Positions 45,311 to 55,760 of a stretch of 64,000 bases of DNA are shown here, in pieces; the stretch's first letter is position 1; each line of letters starts with the position of its first letter. The DNA lies in the NCBI GenBank assembly GCA_022494885.1, contig JAGVSM010001425.1:1-64000 (forward strand). The letters are read 5' to 3'. Under the pieces are notes generated by a model. That model ran no database searches. It was not told where the DNA came from and saw only the letters and a program-made list of their open reading frames with translations. Source of the stretch: Micrasema longulum (lineage: Eukaryota; Arthropoda; Insecta; Trichoptera; Brachycentridae). Position numbers and translations under genes: made by a program.

Positions 45311-45384
45311 CGTAAAAATAAGTAGCAAACACAAAGACGGGCAGTAAAATAACGGTACATAATATATTTAAAAGCACTATCAGC

Positions 45385-45615
45385 ATATTATAAGACTTCG
45401 AGCTACCCCATGCCAATCCAATTCTAAGTTGTAAAATGAATTGACAATTCTACACATTCTGAACATTGGGGCATAAAAACAAAAGTTGCTCTTAGAAGAT
45501 TTGATTTTGACTTCTGGTGACAATTGATTGCGACAGAGATTGGACATCACTTATAATTTGAGTATTTTGAAAATGCAAATAAACAAGGTCCACCTCATTT
45601 CTACCCCAGTAGGCC
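45385..45615 (-). mobile_element. LINE family J7, C-terminal piece
   Basis: The minus strand reads EMRWTLFICIFKI, VMSNLCRNQLSPEV and SNFCFYAPMFRMCRIVNSF. It is the inverted match to 10030-10240 (shared CCCCAATGTTCAGAATGTGT). Confidence 0.75.
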
Positions 45616-45639
45616 CTGAGCCCCACTGTGGGTTGCCCA

Positions 45640-45890
45640 AATGTGCTCCTCGTAACGAGCTTAGGTCATGGGCCAGAAAGTAGAGCGTTATGCTCTGACA
45701 AAAAGTACCAGGTCAGCATCATGCGAAGGAACGGATAAAAAGGTACTCCAAAAGGTATGTCTTCGACCTAAAAAGCTCGGCCGAAATCAAGTGAGGGTCA
45801 TTACTAGAGCCCGCCCAGGACACTGCAGATTTAACTGTATTAAAAACATTTTCTTTCAGTGTCGTTTGACATTATTTTACCTTAAAAAAC
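45640..45890 (+). mobile_element. Probable LINE RNase H-region fragment
   Basis: The ORF 45668-45898 ends LGRNQVRVITRARPGHCRFN followed by CIKNIFFQC. The GHCRxxxH/N-type motif with a following cysteine resembles the C-terminal region of R1/LOA-type LINEs. The N-terminal half of the ORF is unassigned. Confidence 0.45.
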
Positions 45891-46599
45891 AATGTTAATT
45901 GTAAAACAGTTCATTTTAAATTGTAAAAGTTTTTTTAATTAAGAAAATTTCGCAATATATTAATGCAAGTTTCAAAAACTGCTATGTTAGGGCTTGTTGT
46001 ATATTAGGATTTTTCAGCATATCTGGCCACTTCTGTTTGTTTAGTTATATCTGAATTCAATAGAATCGTATATTATGTCAAAGTGTATTTTTGTATCTCT
46101 TATCCAGTTCAGTTCTGCGTTCTGTTATCTCTATTTTTGTCGGTAAATATTCTCGCCAGCGTAATCTTTGTTATTTTTAAATACACTGGAAATGTATTTT
46201 ATTTTGGTTGCCGGTACTTGGTACGATGCTATGGCCAATATTTCTGCTCGAGCGCTTGATTATTTCGGTCATTGGTACGATACGTTGGCCTGTTGGCCAT
46301 TGTACCACCAAACCGGGCGAATAATTATGGTTGTTGGTTCGTCGTCCGTTCGGCTTCTGCCTCCTTTCTACTAGGTTGATCTATTGATTACCGGTTAGTT
46401 GAAAACTATTCCTCATTGATTTTGGGTATTGAGTTGTTTGAGGTTATTTTCTTCTTCTTCTGCTTCCTCCTGGCTGTAAGTCTTATTTACTTGGGGTCAG
46501 CTCTCCTAGCCCTCAATCTACACGTCGCGTTGGACTAGGGTATTTGTTGTTTAGTTTTTTTAAAGACCGGTTGCCACTTGACGTTTAAGGTTTATTGTT
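45891..46599. other. Unique DNA with a short internal repeat
   Basis: Positions 46205-46305 contain two related words (CTTGGTACGATGCTATGGCC, ATTGGTACGATACGTTGGCC). The 68-codon ORF over them has no recognisable motif. Confidence 0.3.
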
Positions 46600-47392
46600 T
46601 TTTATGATATTTATTAAAAATCACATCGAATGCGCCACGTTTGGCCTCCTCTGGAATGCTCCTTAAGGCCGCGATATAAACTGCTTGGATCCCCTTGATA
46701 GTCTCAAAATGTTTTCCTTTCATGTGTCCTTTCAGGCGTGGAAACAAAAAAAAGTCGGGGGAGCCAAGTCTGGACTGTAGGGAGGCTGGGGAATCATTGG
46801 AACCTCTGATTTGGCCAGGTAGTTGGAGACAAGGAAGGTGCTGTGGGCCGGTGCCTTGTCGTGATGCAACTTCCAGTCGTCTGCGATGTCCGGCCGGACG
46901 CGTTGAATCTTGTGTTTCAGTCTTTTAAGCACTTCGACATAATATTTTGCTTTCACCGTTGTACCAGGTGGTACAAACTCGTGATGGACCAGTCCTTTGA
47001 TATTAATTGTTCGTGCCAGATTTTAAAACCAGTTGACTACATTAAATATCAGGGAATAAACGCAATGAGCATCGTCTTGATTTTGGATCTGCTCATCCTG
47101 GCCTTCCTCGGGCGAGGAGACGCCGACCTTTTACCGATCCGACAGAGCATCTTCTTTAAAGGCTATATTGATCATTTGGACAGTTTCAGTGGCAGTCTTG
47201 CCAAGTTTGACGTAAAACTTGATCGCCAACCTTTTGTCTACCGAGTGTTTTATTTTGACTTTTGCACAAGGTCCCAAAACAACTTCCGCGTAAACGCCTG
47301 TCCTCACTCTCCGGATAGCAGGATGAAACTGAGAAACCCAGCATCCTTAAATTAAATAAAAAAAATACTTTCCGGACACACCATGTACTCGT
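46600..47392 (-). pseudogene. mariner-family transposon, decayed transposase
   Basis: On the minus strand an N-terminal helix-turn-helix region (RLAIKFYVKLGKTATETVQM, about 47230-47170) is followed by a stop. Then come ARTINIKGLVHHEFVPPGTT and a 74-codon open stretch (46956-46732) with VRPDIADDWKLHHDKAPAHS and PYSPDLAPPTFF. The second catalytic Asp is present in HHDKAPAH. The third, expected 35 residues later in the PSD motif, is Thr. The right terminal inverted repeat may be CTTTCCGGACACACC (47370-47384); I could not find its left partner. The element is inactive. Confidence 0.85.
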
Positions 47393-48254
47393 ACGTAGAC
47401 TGGTGTTCCCCGTAACACTCAGAAACAATGAGTAGCGGTATATTACTCTCTTCTGATTCTTGTTGGTGTGTCGGCCATTGTTCCCGCTCGATTATTTTCA
47501 TGAATGATTACTTTTACATTACTTCATTTATGATAACTCTTATCGGTGTGAATTTCTTTACTATCGTCATCTAAGATAAGACGACTAGAAATATTTACCA
47601 GCTATCCATTGTATAATTATTATATTATGTACTATTCTTCAGTTTTGTTGCAATCTTCTTCAAGTTTACATCGCGGCGTATTTTGCTCAAAAATTCTTTA
47701 TATCAATCTGCAAATTTGCTTTCAAACAATTTGTTTTAGTATTTTACTTGATATTTTATGTTTTTTAAACAAAGAAAACTTTGTTTCGTTAGTTATATAA
47801 GAAACTCTAGAATTAGATTGATAATTGATAGATAGTGCTAATACAACTTACACAGTTCACCGGTGAGTAATTTGATTGACATAACTCTTAAAGCCCGCTG
47901 GGGGCGCTGGGGCGGAAAAATACGTACGGTGGTGGGTCAGATTAGACGCACTTTTTAAAAGTTGTTTTTTAATTACCAAAATGTTCTCATATGTTAATAG
48001 GACAGAACATAGCGACAATATTTTTTGCATCTAGGCGTTCGTTTCATTAAACTGATAGTTATGTCAGAATTTAATTTGACTTCAAAATTTACTTATTTCT
48101 CTCTCATATTTTTAATAGGCTTTTAAGAAAAAAATTCCAACCTCAACACGATTAAAAATTTTAAAGAATCATAATTATAGGAAAAATTTCTCGGTGGATT
48201 TTTTTAAACACTTTTAATGCGTAGATAAACGGTATCTACCCGTCGGTATAAACC
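47393..48254. other. Unique DNA, nothing recognised
   Basis: AT-rich; short hydrophobic ORF 47609-47800 without support. Confidence 0.3.
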
Positions 48255-48500
48255 GATGAACTTACATCAAACCTTGATGGTTGGGGGGATCGGTAGTATA
48301 TCTTTGTAGTCGGTCGGGAGAATTTTATATTCATCTTTGACGTCATACTGAAGCTATGTCATTTTAGGGCGCCGATATGTGAACCTTGACGTACGCTTCC
48401 CCTTGTTTCATATCGATGTACCTACCCAAAACTTGCAGGTGGCGGGTCGGTAGTATACCTTTGTAACCGCTAGAGAGAATTTATCTTCAACTATACCGTC
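48255..48500. repeat. Degenerate direct repeat, two units of about 85 bp
   Basis: Unit 1 (about 48258-48340) holds GGATCGGTAGTATATCTTTG then GGGAGAATTTTAT. Unit 2 (about 48413-48496) holds CGGGTCGGTAGTATACCTTTG then AGAGAATTTATCTTCAAC. The start-to-start distance is about 155 bp. No other copies are in the window. Confidence 0.6.
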
Positions 48501-48780
48501 AAGGTAAAGGTATGACGTATTTATCTTCCCAATGATAATCGAGGCCCTGGTATCTATCCCTAAATACGTCTCGATGTTTTTCTGCTGATGTTTTTGTGAA
48601 AACGTCATTTTGTAGATTTACAGCTGGATTTAACACATTCCGTATCGGGAATACTGTTTTGCTATCACGTGTATATTTAGATTTAATTAACATAATTTCT
48701 GAAGGCCACCATAACTGGTTGTTCTCATTTGGTCTATCAACGATTGAATTTTCTGTTTTTGTGATCTTTGAATTATACAC
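48499..48780 (-). CDS. Unidentified coding-looking ORF, 93 codons; possible exon
   Basis: The ORF has a balanced amino-acid mix, unlike the composition-driven ORFs around it. It contains NENNQLWWPSEIMLIKSKYT, RDSKTVFPIRNVLNPAVNLQ, NDVFTKTSAEKHRDVFRDRY and QGLDYHWEDKYVIP. I do not recognise the family. A possible acceptor (CACAAAAACAG, about 48758 on the minus strand) lies inside the ORF start, and GTATAG just downstream of its end could act as a donor, so an exon is conceivable. It might also be a remnant of an unfamiliar mobile element: LINE coding sequence on the same strand lies just upstream. Confidence 0.35.
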   Translation of the reverse strand: MYNSKITKTENSIVDRPNENNQLWWPSEIMLIKSKYTRDSKTVFPIRNVLNPAVNLQNDVFTKTSAEKHRDVFRDRYQGLDYHWEDKYVIPLP

Positions 48781-48888
48781 ATATTGTAACAGAACTAACG
48801 AAATTATTTAAATAGGCACTTCATGGCCCGCATTACAACGGAATATTTATAAGAAATATATTTTAGACATGCTGAATTTGACATTCTG

Positions 48889-49481
48889 TAGCTCAATCAC
48901 AAATAACTATCAACGTGCTTAAAAACATGCTAAGCATTTGAGCGATCACAATGAACAATAATGAACATGCTTAAGTTATCGCAGTCATAAGTCAACGCGT
49001 GTGTAATCTCTAAGTCAACGCTCGTGTCGGTTTGTTTTTTGTTTTCCTCGTAAATAAATACAGTTCATTGGCAAAAAATCTGCCTTTAGTATGAAAAATA
49101 ATACAATATATTGCATTTGCAAAATAGTAAGGAGTATCTAATACAAGCAGTGAATATTAAATTACAATTATTATGGTGACTGCTTTTCTTGACATTTGGC
49201 TTGCCAACCGCCGGCTAAATGCAATGAATATCGTGATAAATAATAAATAAATATTTAAATTAAAAATAGCAGTTTTAGGTCATTTTCCATATTTACACCG
49301 GTGAAATTCAAATATGTGATTGCGCGGCAGGATTATACGTCACGAAACGTAAATATTTTGACATTCAATTTTAGGTGTTCACGGATGTTCCATTGTGATC
49401 GCGAATACGATAAACAATCATGGTGAGAAAAAGTTATCACGTCGCTTATTAGCAAGTCGATAGTTATTTGTGATTGAGCAC
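48889..49481 (-). mobile_element. MITE family B, copy 3
   Basis: It is 593 bp, flanked by CTG on both sides (48886-48888, 49482-49484), with ends TAGCTCAATCACAAATAACT and AGTTATTTGTGATTGAGCAC. It is inverted relative to copies 1 and 2 (AGTAAGGAGTATCTAATACA here is the complement of their TACTCCTTACT block). It interrupts a minus-strand LINE. Confidence 0.88.
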
Positions 49482-49680
49482 CTGTTTAAAAAAAATTGTT
49501 GGACCCTTTCTAGTCTATTAATACTAACATTATAGTAAGGTGACCAAATAGGAGAACAATATTCTAGCTGGGGACGAACAAATGTTTCATAAAGTATACG
49601 TCTATTAATTAACAAATACATTTATTTTAAACTAACGAATTTCCTCATTGATGATAACTCTGTTAACTTCCCATTGTAAT
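49482..49680 (-). mobile_element. LINE RT C-terminal piece, interrupted by MITE B copy 3
   Basis: The minus strand reads LINRRILYETFVRPQLEYCS, PIWSPYYNVSINRLERVQQF, then the MITE. Skipping the MITE and one CTG, the frame stays open on the far side (48888 downward, QFFLNRMSNSACLKYISY to about 48810). The coding link across the insertion supports a second case of a CTG target, though the far part is less clearly LINE-like. Confidence 0.75.
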
Positions 49681-50539
49681 CGGGGCACATGGCCATGAAA
49701 TTTTATCGATTCATCAAACGGAAAAAACATCGCAAACACGAGACCTTTAAAAAAACTCTTAGATAAAGATTAGACTGATTGTTGCGAATTGTTAATATAC
49801 TATAAAGATGTTTTGGTTTGCTATTTTTGTACTCCGTAATTTCTCGCTGTAAAATCTGTTTTCGAGTAACATTATCGATAAAGTCATTATAATCACACAC
49901 CTCGTATAATTTACAACAGCTCATCGTGTTTACTCGATTGCTCTGATTGAAGGGGACACGCAGACGTGTCGTGCTTCGTGCTCTAGACTCCGGTCTCCGG
50001 TCTCCGGTTGGCAGTCGGCAGGCGGCAGGCGGCGGCCGACAGTCGACACCCAACACTCGACACATGACGACAATCTCATTCACTATGGGTAGCAATTAGG
50101 GTTTCCGAACCTCCCGAAAATCAGCTATTCATTTTTTTAATCCGCCGACTCCCGGATCGTAGCTAAAATCCCTCGAAATCAATTACCGAATTATGCGGAC
50201 GATAAGACGCATCGGACCATAAGACGAACTCTAATCTTTGATTGAATTTTCAAAATAAAAAAATGCGTCTTATGGCCATAAAAACACGGCACTTTATTTA
50301 TTATTAATTTATTTTTTTATTCATTCAAAATTACACTCGTTTTCATATTCATGAATTTATTCAGACTTTTTAGGCTGTGCCCGTGTTAAGCCATAATAAT
50401 TAACAATAAAAAACACACGGTAAAATAAATTTAATTATAATAGCATGTGATGCAATAGAATAACAATCCAAAAAAACAAAGCATAAATATTAAAAGACAA
50501 CGTAAAAAAATAATCAGATTTAAATCATACAAATTTAGT
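49681..50539. other. Unique DNA with a short GC-rich tandem
   Basis: Positions 49988-50045 contain overlapping CTCCGGT and GGCGGCAGGCGGC units. The 130-codon minus-strand ORF 49703-50095 spans this low-complexity block, and its remainder shows no motif I recognise. Positions 50200-50540 are AT-rich. Confidence 0.35.
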
Positions 50540-50790
50540 TACATATATAATCAACTCTGATAGTTTGGAGAAAACTATTCTCCTTGGAAGTGTCGAAGGG
50601 ACAAGGTCGTGTGGACGTCAACCGACAAGATGGAGTGGCAGAGTCACTGAATTATCAGAGTCATCACTTACGAATGCTTATAGAAGAGCACACAACCGTT
50701 CCAGATGGAGGGAGACTGTCCACCGACGAGCCACGCCCGGAGTCAGGCGTAATCACCATCCGCAGAAATGAGGCGCGGATTGAAGAGAGA
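50540..50790 (+). mobile_element. LINE C-terminal fragment, RTE-like
   Basis: It reads LEKTILLGSVEGTRSCGRQP, TRWSGRVTELSESSLTNAYR, RAHNRSRWRETVHRRATPGV (50562-50755), the G-x-R-x-RGRQ...RWR..VH ending typical of RTE-like LINEs. The frame is intact over 68 codons. The antisense and +1 ORFs here are shadows. Confidence 0.85.
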
Positions 50791-51981
50791 TAATCAAATA
50801 TACAAAATAATAGTATCATGGAAATGAATACAAAATAATACAAAAACACAATTGAAATGATAATTGAGATATGGTTTCTATAAACTCACTCTATACTATA
50901 GTAAGAAATGAGAGTAATATATTATATGCCAAATAACAGTTAGTGCTAAATTAAATAATGAAAAAATACACGATAAGAACATAAAAATATCAAGATATAT
51001 AAAAAGCAAGTAAAATCATGGAAGGAAAGCAGGTTAGTCAATTTTCGCTAATCTCGAACTTTAAAAAGATTGACAACTTCGCCCATATCGATGTGCAGCA
51101 GCCAATTGCAAACATTTTTATGAAATACATATTGGAAGTTGATTAAAGATTTATTATTATGATGGTTACTGTTTGTTAGGAGAAGTTCGTGAAGTCGTGG
51201 CTTGTTAAACGCAAAGGGTAGTACTGTATTAAGTTTTGACAAAAAATTGCGTAGATAAATGTGCGAAATAAAAATAAAAAAATTGAATGTCAATCGCAAA
51301 TGCTGCAGTTAAGCGAGTTTTTAGCGTAGTGAATAAACTTTTGTAAAAAAAGTCGTAATCGGTTCAATGAAGTTCGCGTAAAATCAGTAATACAGGGGTG
51401 CACTTATTTAAAATACACTTGTAAAGAGTTTGATGTTGTTATTGTGGTCATTTGGATTGGATACTGCGCTTTAAAAAAAACATTTTAAGACAACATATCT
51501 AGTTGTGGCGTTGTCATTCACCAAATACTTTTAAACTAACGCACTGTAAATAAATATGACGTTCGTTTTTTTTTTATAAACAGATGTTTGATTATAGTTA
51601 GTTTTTTTACCTCCTGAATTTTTGGAAGATTAAGTTGGCAACCCTACCCCCAGCCGGCAGCTATAACCACTCAGTGCTGCCTGAGGCCTGTACCTGTACG
51701 TAATAATATACATATATAGGTATTGTAGTGTGCAGTGACTGTCAGCTTGCTATTGGCCCATTCTTTGCCTTTGTCTCGTTTCCTATAGAGATAAGACGTA
51801 ATGTCGCTAATCTGAATACACAATAATTTATCATCATTTCCCTATGTGCACGGGGCACTGCTTTGGTCCACCAACCGCAGCGTACCTCGAGCGTCAGTCG
51901 TACGCTTCAAGTGACAGTCCGCAGAGAGTGAAATTTTCTAACCTTTTTAGTCCCCCTGGGGTGCTATTCTTAGAAATCAGT
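50791..51981. other. Unique DNA, nothing recognised
   Basis: AT-rich to 51630, then a moderately GC-richer stretch (51645-51910) with no repeat match or supported ORF. Confidence 0.3.
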
Positions 51982-52022
51982 TTTTCTCGTGTATTTACAT
52001 ACAAAATACGGCCGCGAGAGCG
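51982..52022. mobile_element. Half of the small CGCTCTCGCGG palindromic element
   Basis: TCGTGTATTTACATACAAAA then TACGGCCGCGAGAGCG repeats the central and right part of 14395-14482. It lies 10 bp from MITE B copy 4. Confidence 0.6.
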
Positions 52023-52031
52023 TTTTAAATG

Positions 52032-52596
52032 TAGCTCAATCACAAATAACTATCGACGTGATTAAAAACATGCTAAGCATTTGAGCGATCACAACTAACA
52101 ATAATGAACATGCTTTAGTTATCGCAGTCACAATTCGACGCTCGTGTCGGTTTGTTTTTTGTTTTTCTCATAAATTAATACAGTTTATTGGTGAAAATCT
52201 GCGTTTACTATAAAAAATAATACAACATATTGCATTTGCAAAATAGTAAGGAGTATCTAATACAAAAAAGTGAAAATTAAATTATAATTACTATGGCGAC
52301 TGCTTTTCTTGACATTTGGCTTGCCAACTGCCGGCTAAGTGCAATGAATAGCATGATAAATAATTAATGAATAAATCAAAATAGCAGTTTTGGAATATTT
52401 TCCATATTTACACCGGTGAAATTCAAATATGTGATTGCGCAGCAGGATTATACGTTGCGAAACGTAAATATTTTGACATTTAATATTTGGTGTTCACGGA
52501 TGTTCCACTGTGATCGCGAATACGATCAACAACCATGGTGAGAAATTGTTATCACGTCGCTAATTAGCGCGTCGATAGTTATTTGTGATTCAGCTA
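52032..52596 (-). mobile_element. MITE family B, copy 4
   Basis: It is 565 bp, with ends TAGCTCAATCACAAATAACT and AGTTATTTGTGATTCAGCTA, flanked by ATG (52029-52031) and CTG (52597-52599). It has the same orientation as copy 3 and about the same internal sequence. The left flank is the only one of the ten family B flanks that is not CAG or CTG. Confidence 0.85.
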
Positions 52597-52597
52597 C

Positions 52598-52698
52598 TGG
52601 GCTGGTTTCCGAACGCAATTATAGCGCCGTATAGCGCGTTTTTACGTATTAAATACGCGTTATAGCGCGCGGTAAATGCGTTCGGAATATCAGCCCAT
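52598..52698. mobile_element. Small palindromic element, about 100 bp
   Basis: TGGGCTGGTTTCCGAACGCA opens and GCGTTCGGAATATCAGCCCA closes. The centre has ACGTATTAAATACG with flanking GCGCG blocks on both arms. It directly abuts the CTG of MITE B copy 4. No second copy is in the window. Confidence 0.7.
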
Positions 52699-53389
52699 AT
52701 TTTAGCCATAGGTAGCATATTTTTTAAATAACCTTTTGCTGATCGTCATGTTAATTTAATTTTTTGCGTAATTCTAGCTTATGATGTAAATAATGTATTC
52801 AAATTATAAAAATACTTTCCTTCCGAATTCTTTCAACAACAATTCACATTTTTCTATGCTTTTCTCGTGCAAACAGCGAACATTACAATATGGAAATGTC
52901 ACGTCTTTTAAAACAATTTTAAAGGAATAAGGGTCTATGAAATACTGTCGATTAAAAAATATTTTTTTACTACTTACATATTAGTAGCAAAAAAAATATT
53001 TTTAAATTTATAATTTTGGATTCCCGTGAAAACGGTCATTGCATTGGCCACGCCCCTAGTACGATATAGTCACGATTCATGTGAATTTTGAACTTTGTTT
53101 GTAACCATTTCATTTTTTATAGAACGTCTTCACAAATCTTGACGTCACAATTATCAATGCCAAACATGTCGCGTTGTTCTAGTGATGTAATATTTCTTTA
53201 TAATTTCTTTTTAAAGTTATGTACGAAAAAAAATTCTTCACAATATCCGTATTGGTTTTGAAAACACAATTAATTTCTCTAAATACATTTAATGTATTTT
53301 TACCGGTATTCGTAGTATGTGATATTTCCCTATTCATCGCTTTACAATTTAATAATCTTTGATATTAACAAATTGCAACAGGAATGGAA
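52699..53389. other. Unique AT-rich DNA, nothing recognised
   Basis: No repeat match or ORF. Confidence 0.3.
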
Positions 53390-53580
53390 AACATTTTAGA
53401 GAACGGAATATGGAAGTCGAGGCATTTACAGGGCTGATGAACTATCATTGGCTGGTCTAGTTGGCCACTTTACACACTGTGTAACATTTCCACATTTCTT
53501 CAACTCTTCCATCTGTTGACTTTGGGAAAAATCAAGCCAGTCTGCAAGCATTTGGACATACTCCAAACATTGTTAGTTTG
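53390..53580 (+). repeat. Family D repeat, one end
   Basis: It starts near TTAACAAATTGCAACAGGAA (53367) and carries GGCATTTACAGGGCTGATGA, TTTACACACTGTGTAACATT and TTCCATCTGTTGAC in the family order. Confidence 0.6.
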
Positions 53581-53599
53581 TTTTTATTAAAATATATTT

Positions 53600-53715
53600 A
53601 TTTTTTTCATACACCCTAAAAAAACTTTACCGCACAATTTAATGCTCTAATTTTTATCGCGCGTAAGACAATTTTTTTCAATCCAATTTCCCGTAGGGCT
53701 GAAGTTCCTCATTAA
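53600..53715 (+). repeat. Repeat H, copy 1
   Basis: It matches 58200-58320. Shared words are TTTTTATCGCGCGTAAGA/TTTTTATCGCACGTAAGA and the CCCGTAGGGCTGAAGTTCCT end. The end alone also occurs at 5096. Class unknown. Confidence 0.6.
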
Positions 53716-53945
53716 CACTTTGTATCCCGGAGCCGTGTAAACACGTGATTATATAACCACGCGTTGTGTCCCGGTCCCGTGTTTTCACGTGGTTTACCAG
53801 CTGTCTAAAAAAGTGCATTTATTGACATCTAGTGACTTTCATTAGTACTTTTTCACTGCTGGTAACCACGTGAAAACACGGGACCGGGACACAAAGCGTG
53901 GTTATTATAATCACGTGTTTACACAGCTTCGGGATACAAAGCACA
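53716..53945. mobile_element. Hairpin MITE, about 228 bp, GC-rich arms
   Basis: CACTTTGTATCCCGGAGCCG opens and GCTTCGGGATACAAAGCAC closes. The arms of about 85 bp pair through AAACACGTGATTATA, GTGTCCCGGTCCCGTG and TTCACGTGGTTTACCAGCTG, with about 55 bp in the middle. TTAA immediately precedes the left end (53712-53715), but no TTAA follows the right end. Several CACGTG sites (E-box-like) lie inside the arms. Confidence 0.8.
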
Positions 53946-54654
53946 AAAAAGCGAGGCCCTGTATATGTGCGAACATTGCAATGCGCAATGTGGCTCTCCA
54001 TAAAAGCCAATGTTGGCAAAGCCATCATACAAAAATGACTTATTTCATTGTTTCAAATAAATATGAGAAGTTAGAATTGATATAACCTAATATTTTCATA
54101 ATTATGACACGTTAAAGAAACCCTTCACAAAGGATGAAAACTTCACAAAAAGGGGCCGGGCACAGGATAAATTCTATGTGTATTCGGCCGGTGCTAAGTG
54201 TTAAAAAACTTCAAAGCATGACGATGGTAATACATACGATACATAAATATATATTTTTTGCTAAGTTTTACTAAACCACTGAATTTTCTCGTTACCGACC
54301 GAAAAATTTAATAAATCAATTTTAATATTTTCAAGGATTTATTATTTTTGTTAAATTCTCGGTGGTAGTAAACCGACTATCAGAATTTTTCCGTAATACG
54401 TAGGAACAGCTGCGGGGGACATGCCTGAGTAGAGTAGAGTAGAGTAGACTGTAGGCATCGGCCGGGGTGACGGGGTATTTATAGCCGTCCGGGTCTCGCC
54501 ACCCCCGGCCGGGGTGGCGGGAGAAGCCTTGGCAGGGGCAGACGGGGGGACAGGTTGCGACGTCATAAAAATTATGTTTTCGCTGACAATTTGTATTAAG
54601 CGGTTCGCTTCCGGCGGAAAAAGGGGGGTTGTTTTGTAGTCAAATGACGTATGT
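53946..54654. other. Unique DNA with an (AGAGT)n run and a GC-rich patch
   Basis: AGAGT repeats about four to five times at 54427-54446. Positions 54455-54560 are GC-rich (GGCCGGGGTGACGGGG, CCACCCCCGGCCGGGGTGGC, itself a palindrome). The 71-codon ORF there is proline/alanine-rich from composition. Confidence 0.35.
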
Positions 54655-55760
54655 ATTTACTTATTTATTTATTTGGTTTACAAACAATGAAAAATAATAC
54701 ATAATAATAAACAGAAATATGCAAAAATGAAAAAAAACACTTCTTATTTTTCATTAATTACATGTAAACACTAACGAAATACGTATTTAAATAACATTAA
54801 CAACATAAATTATTTAAAAAAAATTAAATACAATTATTGTAAAATTAAATTCATTGATATAAAGTACATATTTATTATATACACATGTAAACATTAATAA
54901 AATAAAATATCAACAAAATTAACGATTTGAATTATTTAAAAAAAAAACATTATTTTGTATAAAACTTGTAAAAACAATAAATAAAATACTAGTAAAATAA
55001 GCATCGAAATAAAACTAGCAATTTAAGTTATCAAAAATAAATTTATATACAAATGAATAAATTAGGTAATATAAAAACACATATTGTATACATTTCTTAA
55101 ACCTAAACAATCTAGTGTCGAAAATGTCAATCTCTACGTTTTCAATGCTGTTGTATAATCTACACATTCTTGATATTGGATTGAAGGACACTATTCTTGA
55201 ACGAATCTATGTAAAACGTTTTTGGGTTCCTTAAGGTATGACCATTAGGAACACTTATTTTTATATTACTTAAACAGCTTGAACGTGCTAATTTACCATT
55301 AAGAATCTTATATAAATACAGCAAGTGATTTATCTTTCTTCTAGTTTCAAACGTTTTGAAGTGAAAGTCTTAAAGTCTCTTTTTGTAACTATTCAGTGTG
55401 GAACACTATTGATGCTTCTGCGTTAAAAGTATTAGATTTTTTAAATGTAAATTCAACAATACATATATATTTATTATAATGTGGATTCCAAATGGTTGAT
55501 CCATATTCCATTTTACTTCTTATCATAGAGTTATACAATTGAAGATTGATGGTTTTTGAATGGTTTCGTAGCTCCATGGATGAATCCCAACATTTTCAGC
55601 AATTTATTTTTTATGTCAGCTATGTGATTATCAAACACAAATTTTAAGTCTAAGGTTATTGCAAGATCACGTGTTGTCTCCACAAAATAAACTATAAAAT
55701 ACGAACATTATTTTTTTGTTCGATTTTTGGTAAAGTTTATTACGTAACATTTTTCAACGT
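54655..55760 (-). mobile_element. LINE 3' region, jockey-like, about 1.1 kb (family J6)
   Basis: The minus strand reads FVFDNHIADIKNKLLKMLGF (about 55640-55585), then INLQLYNSMIRSKMEYGSTI and WNPHYNKYICIV (to 55460). It continues in changing frames with ISVPNGHTLRNPKTFYIDSF (55260-55200) and a long AT-rich 3' UTR, ending in AAATAAATAAATAAG (54658-54674). Frameshifts and stops are frequent. Confidence 0.82.

Noticed and set aside
46843..47355. 170-codon plus-strand ORF
   Set aside because: It is the antisense strand of the mariner transposase, whose HHDKAPAH and YSPDLAP motifs are on the minus strand.
49703..50095. 130-codon minus-strand ORF
   Set aside because: The first third is low-complexity GC tandem sequence and the rest has no recognisable domain; I left it as unassigned DNA.
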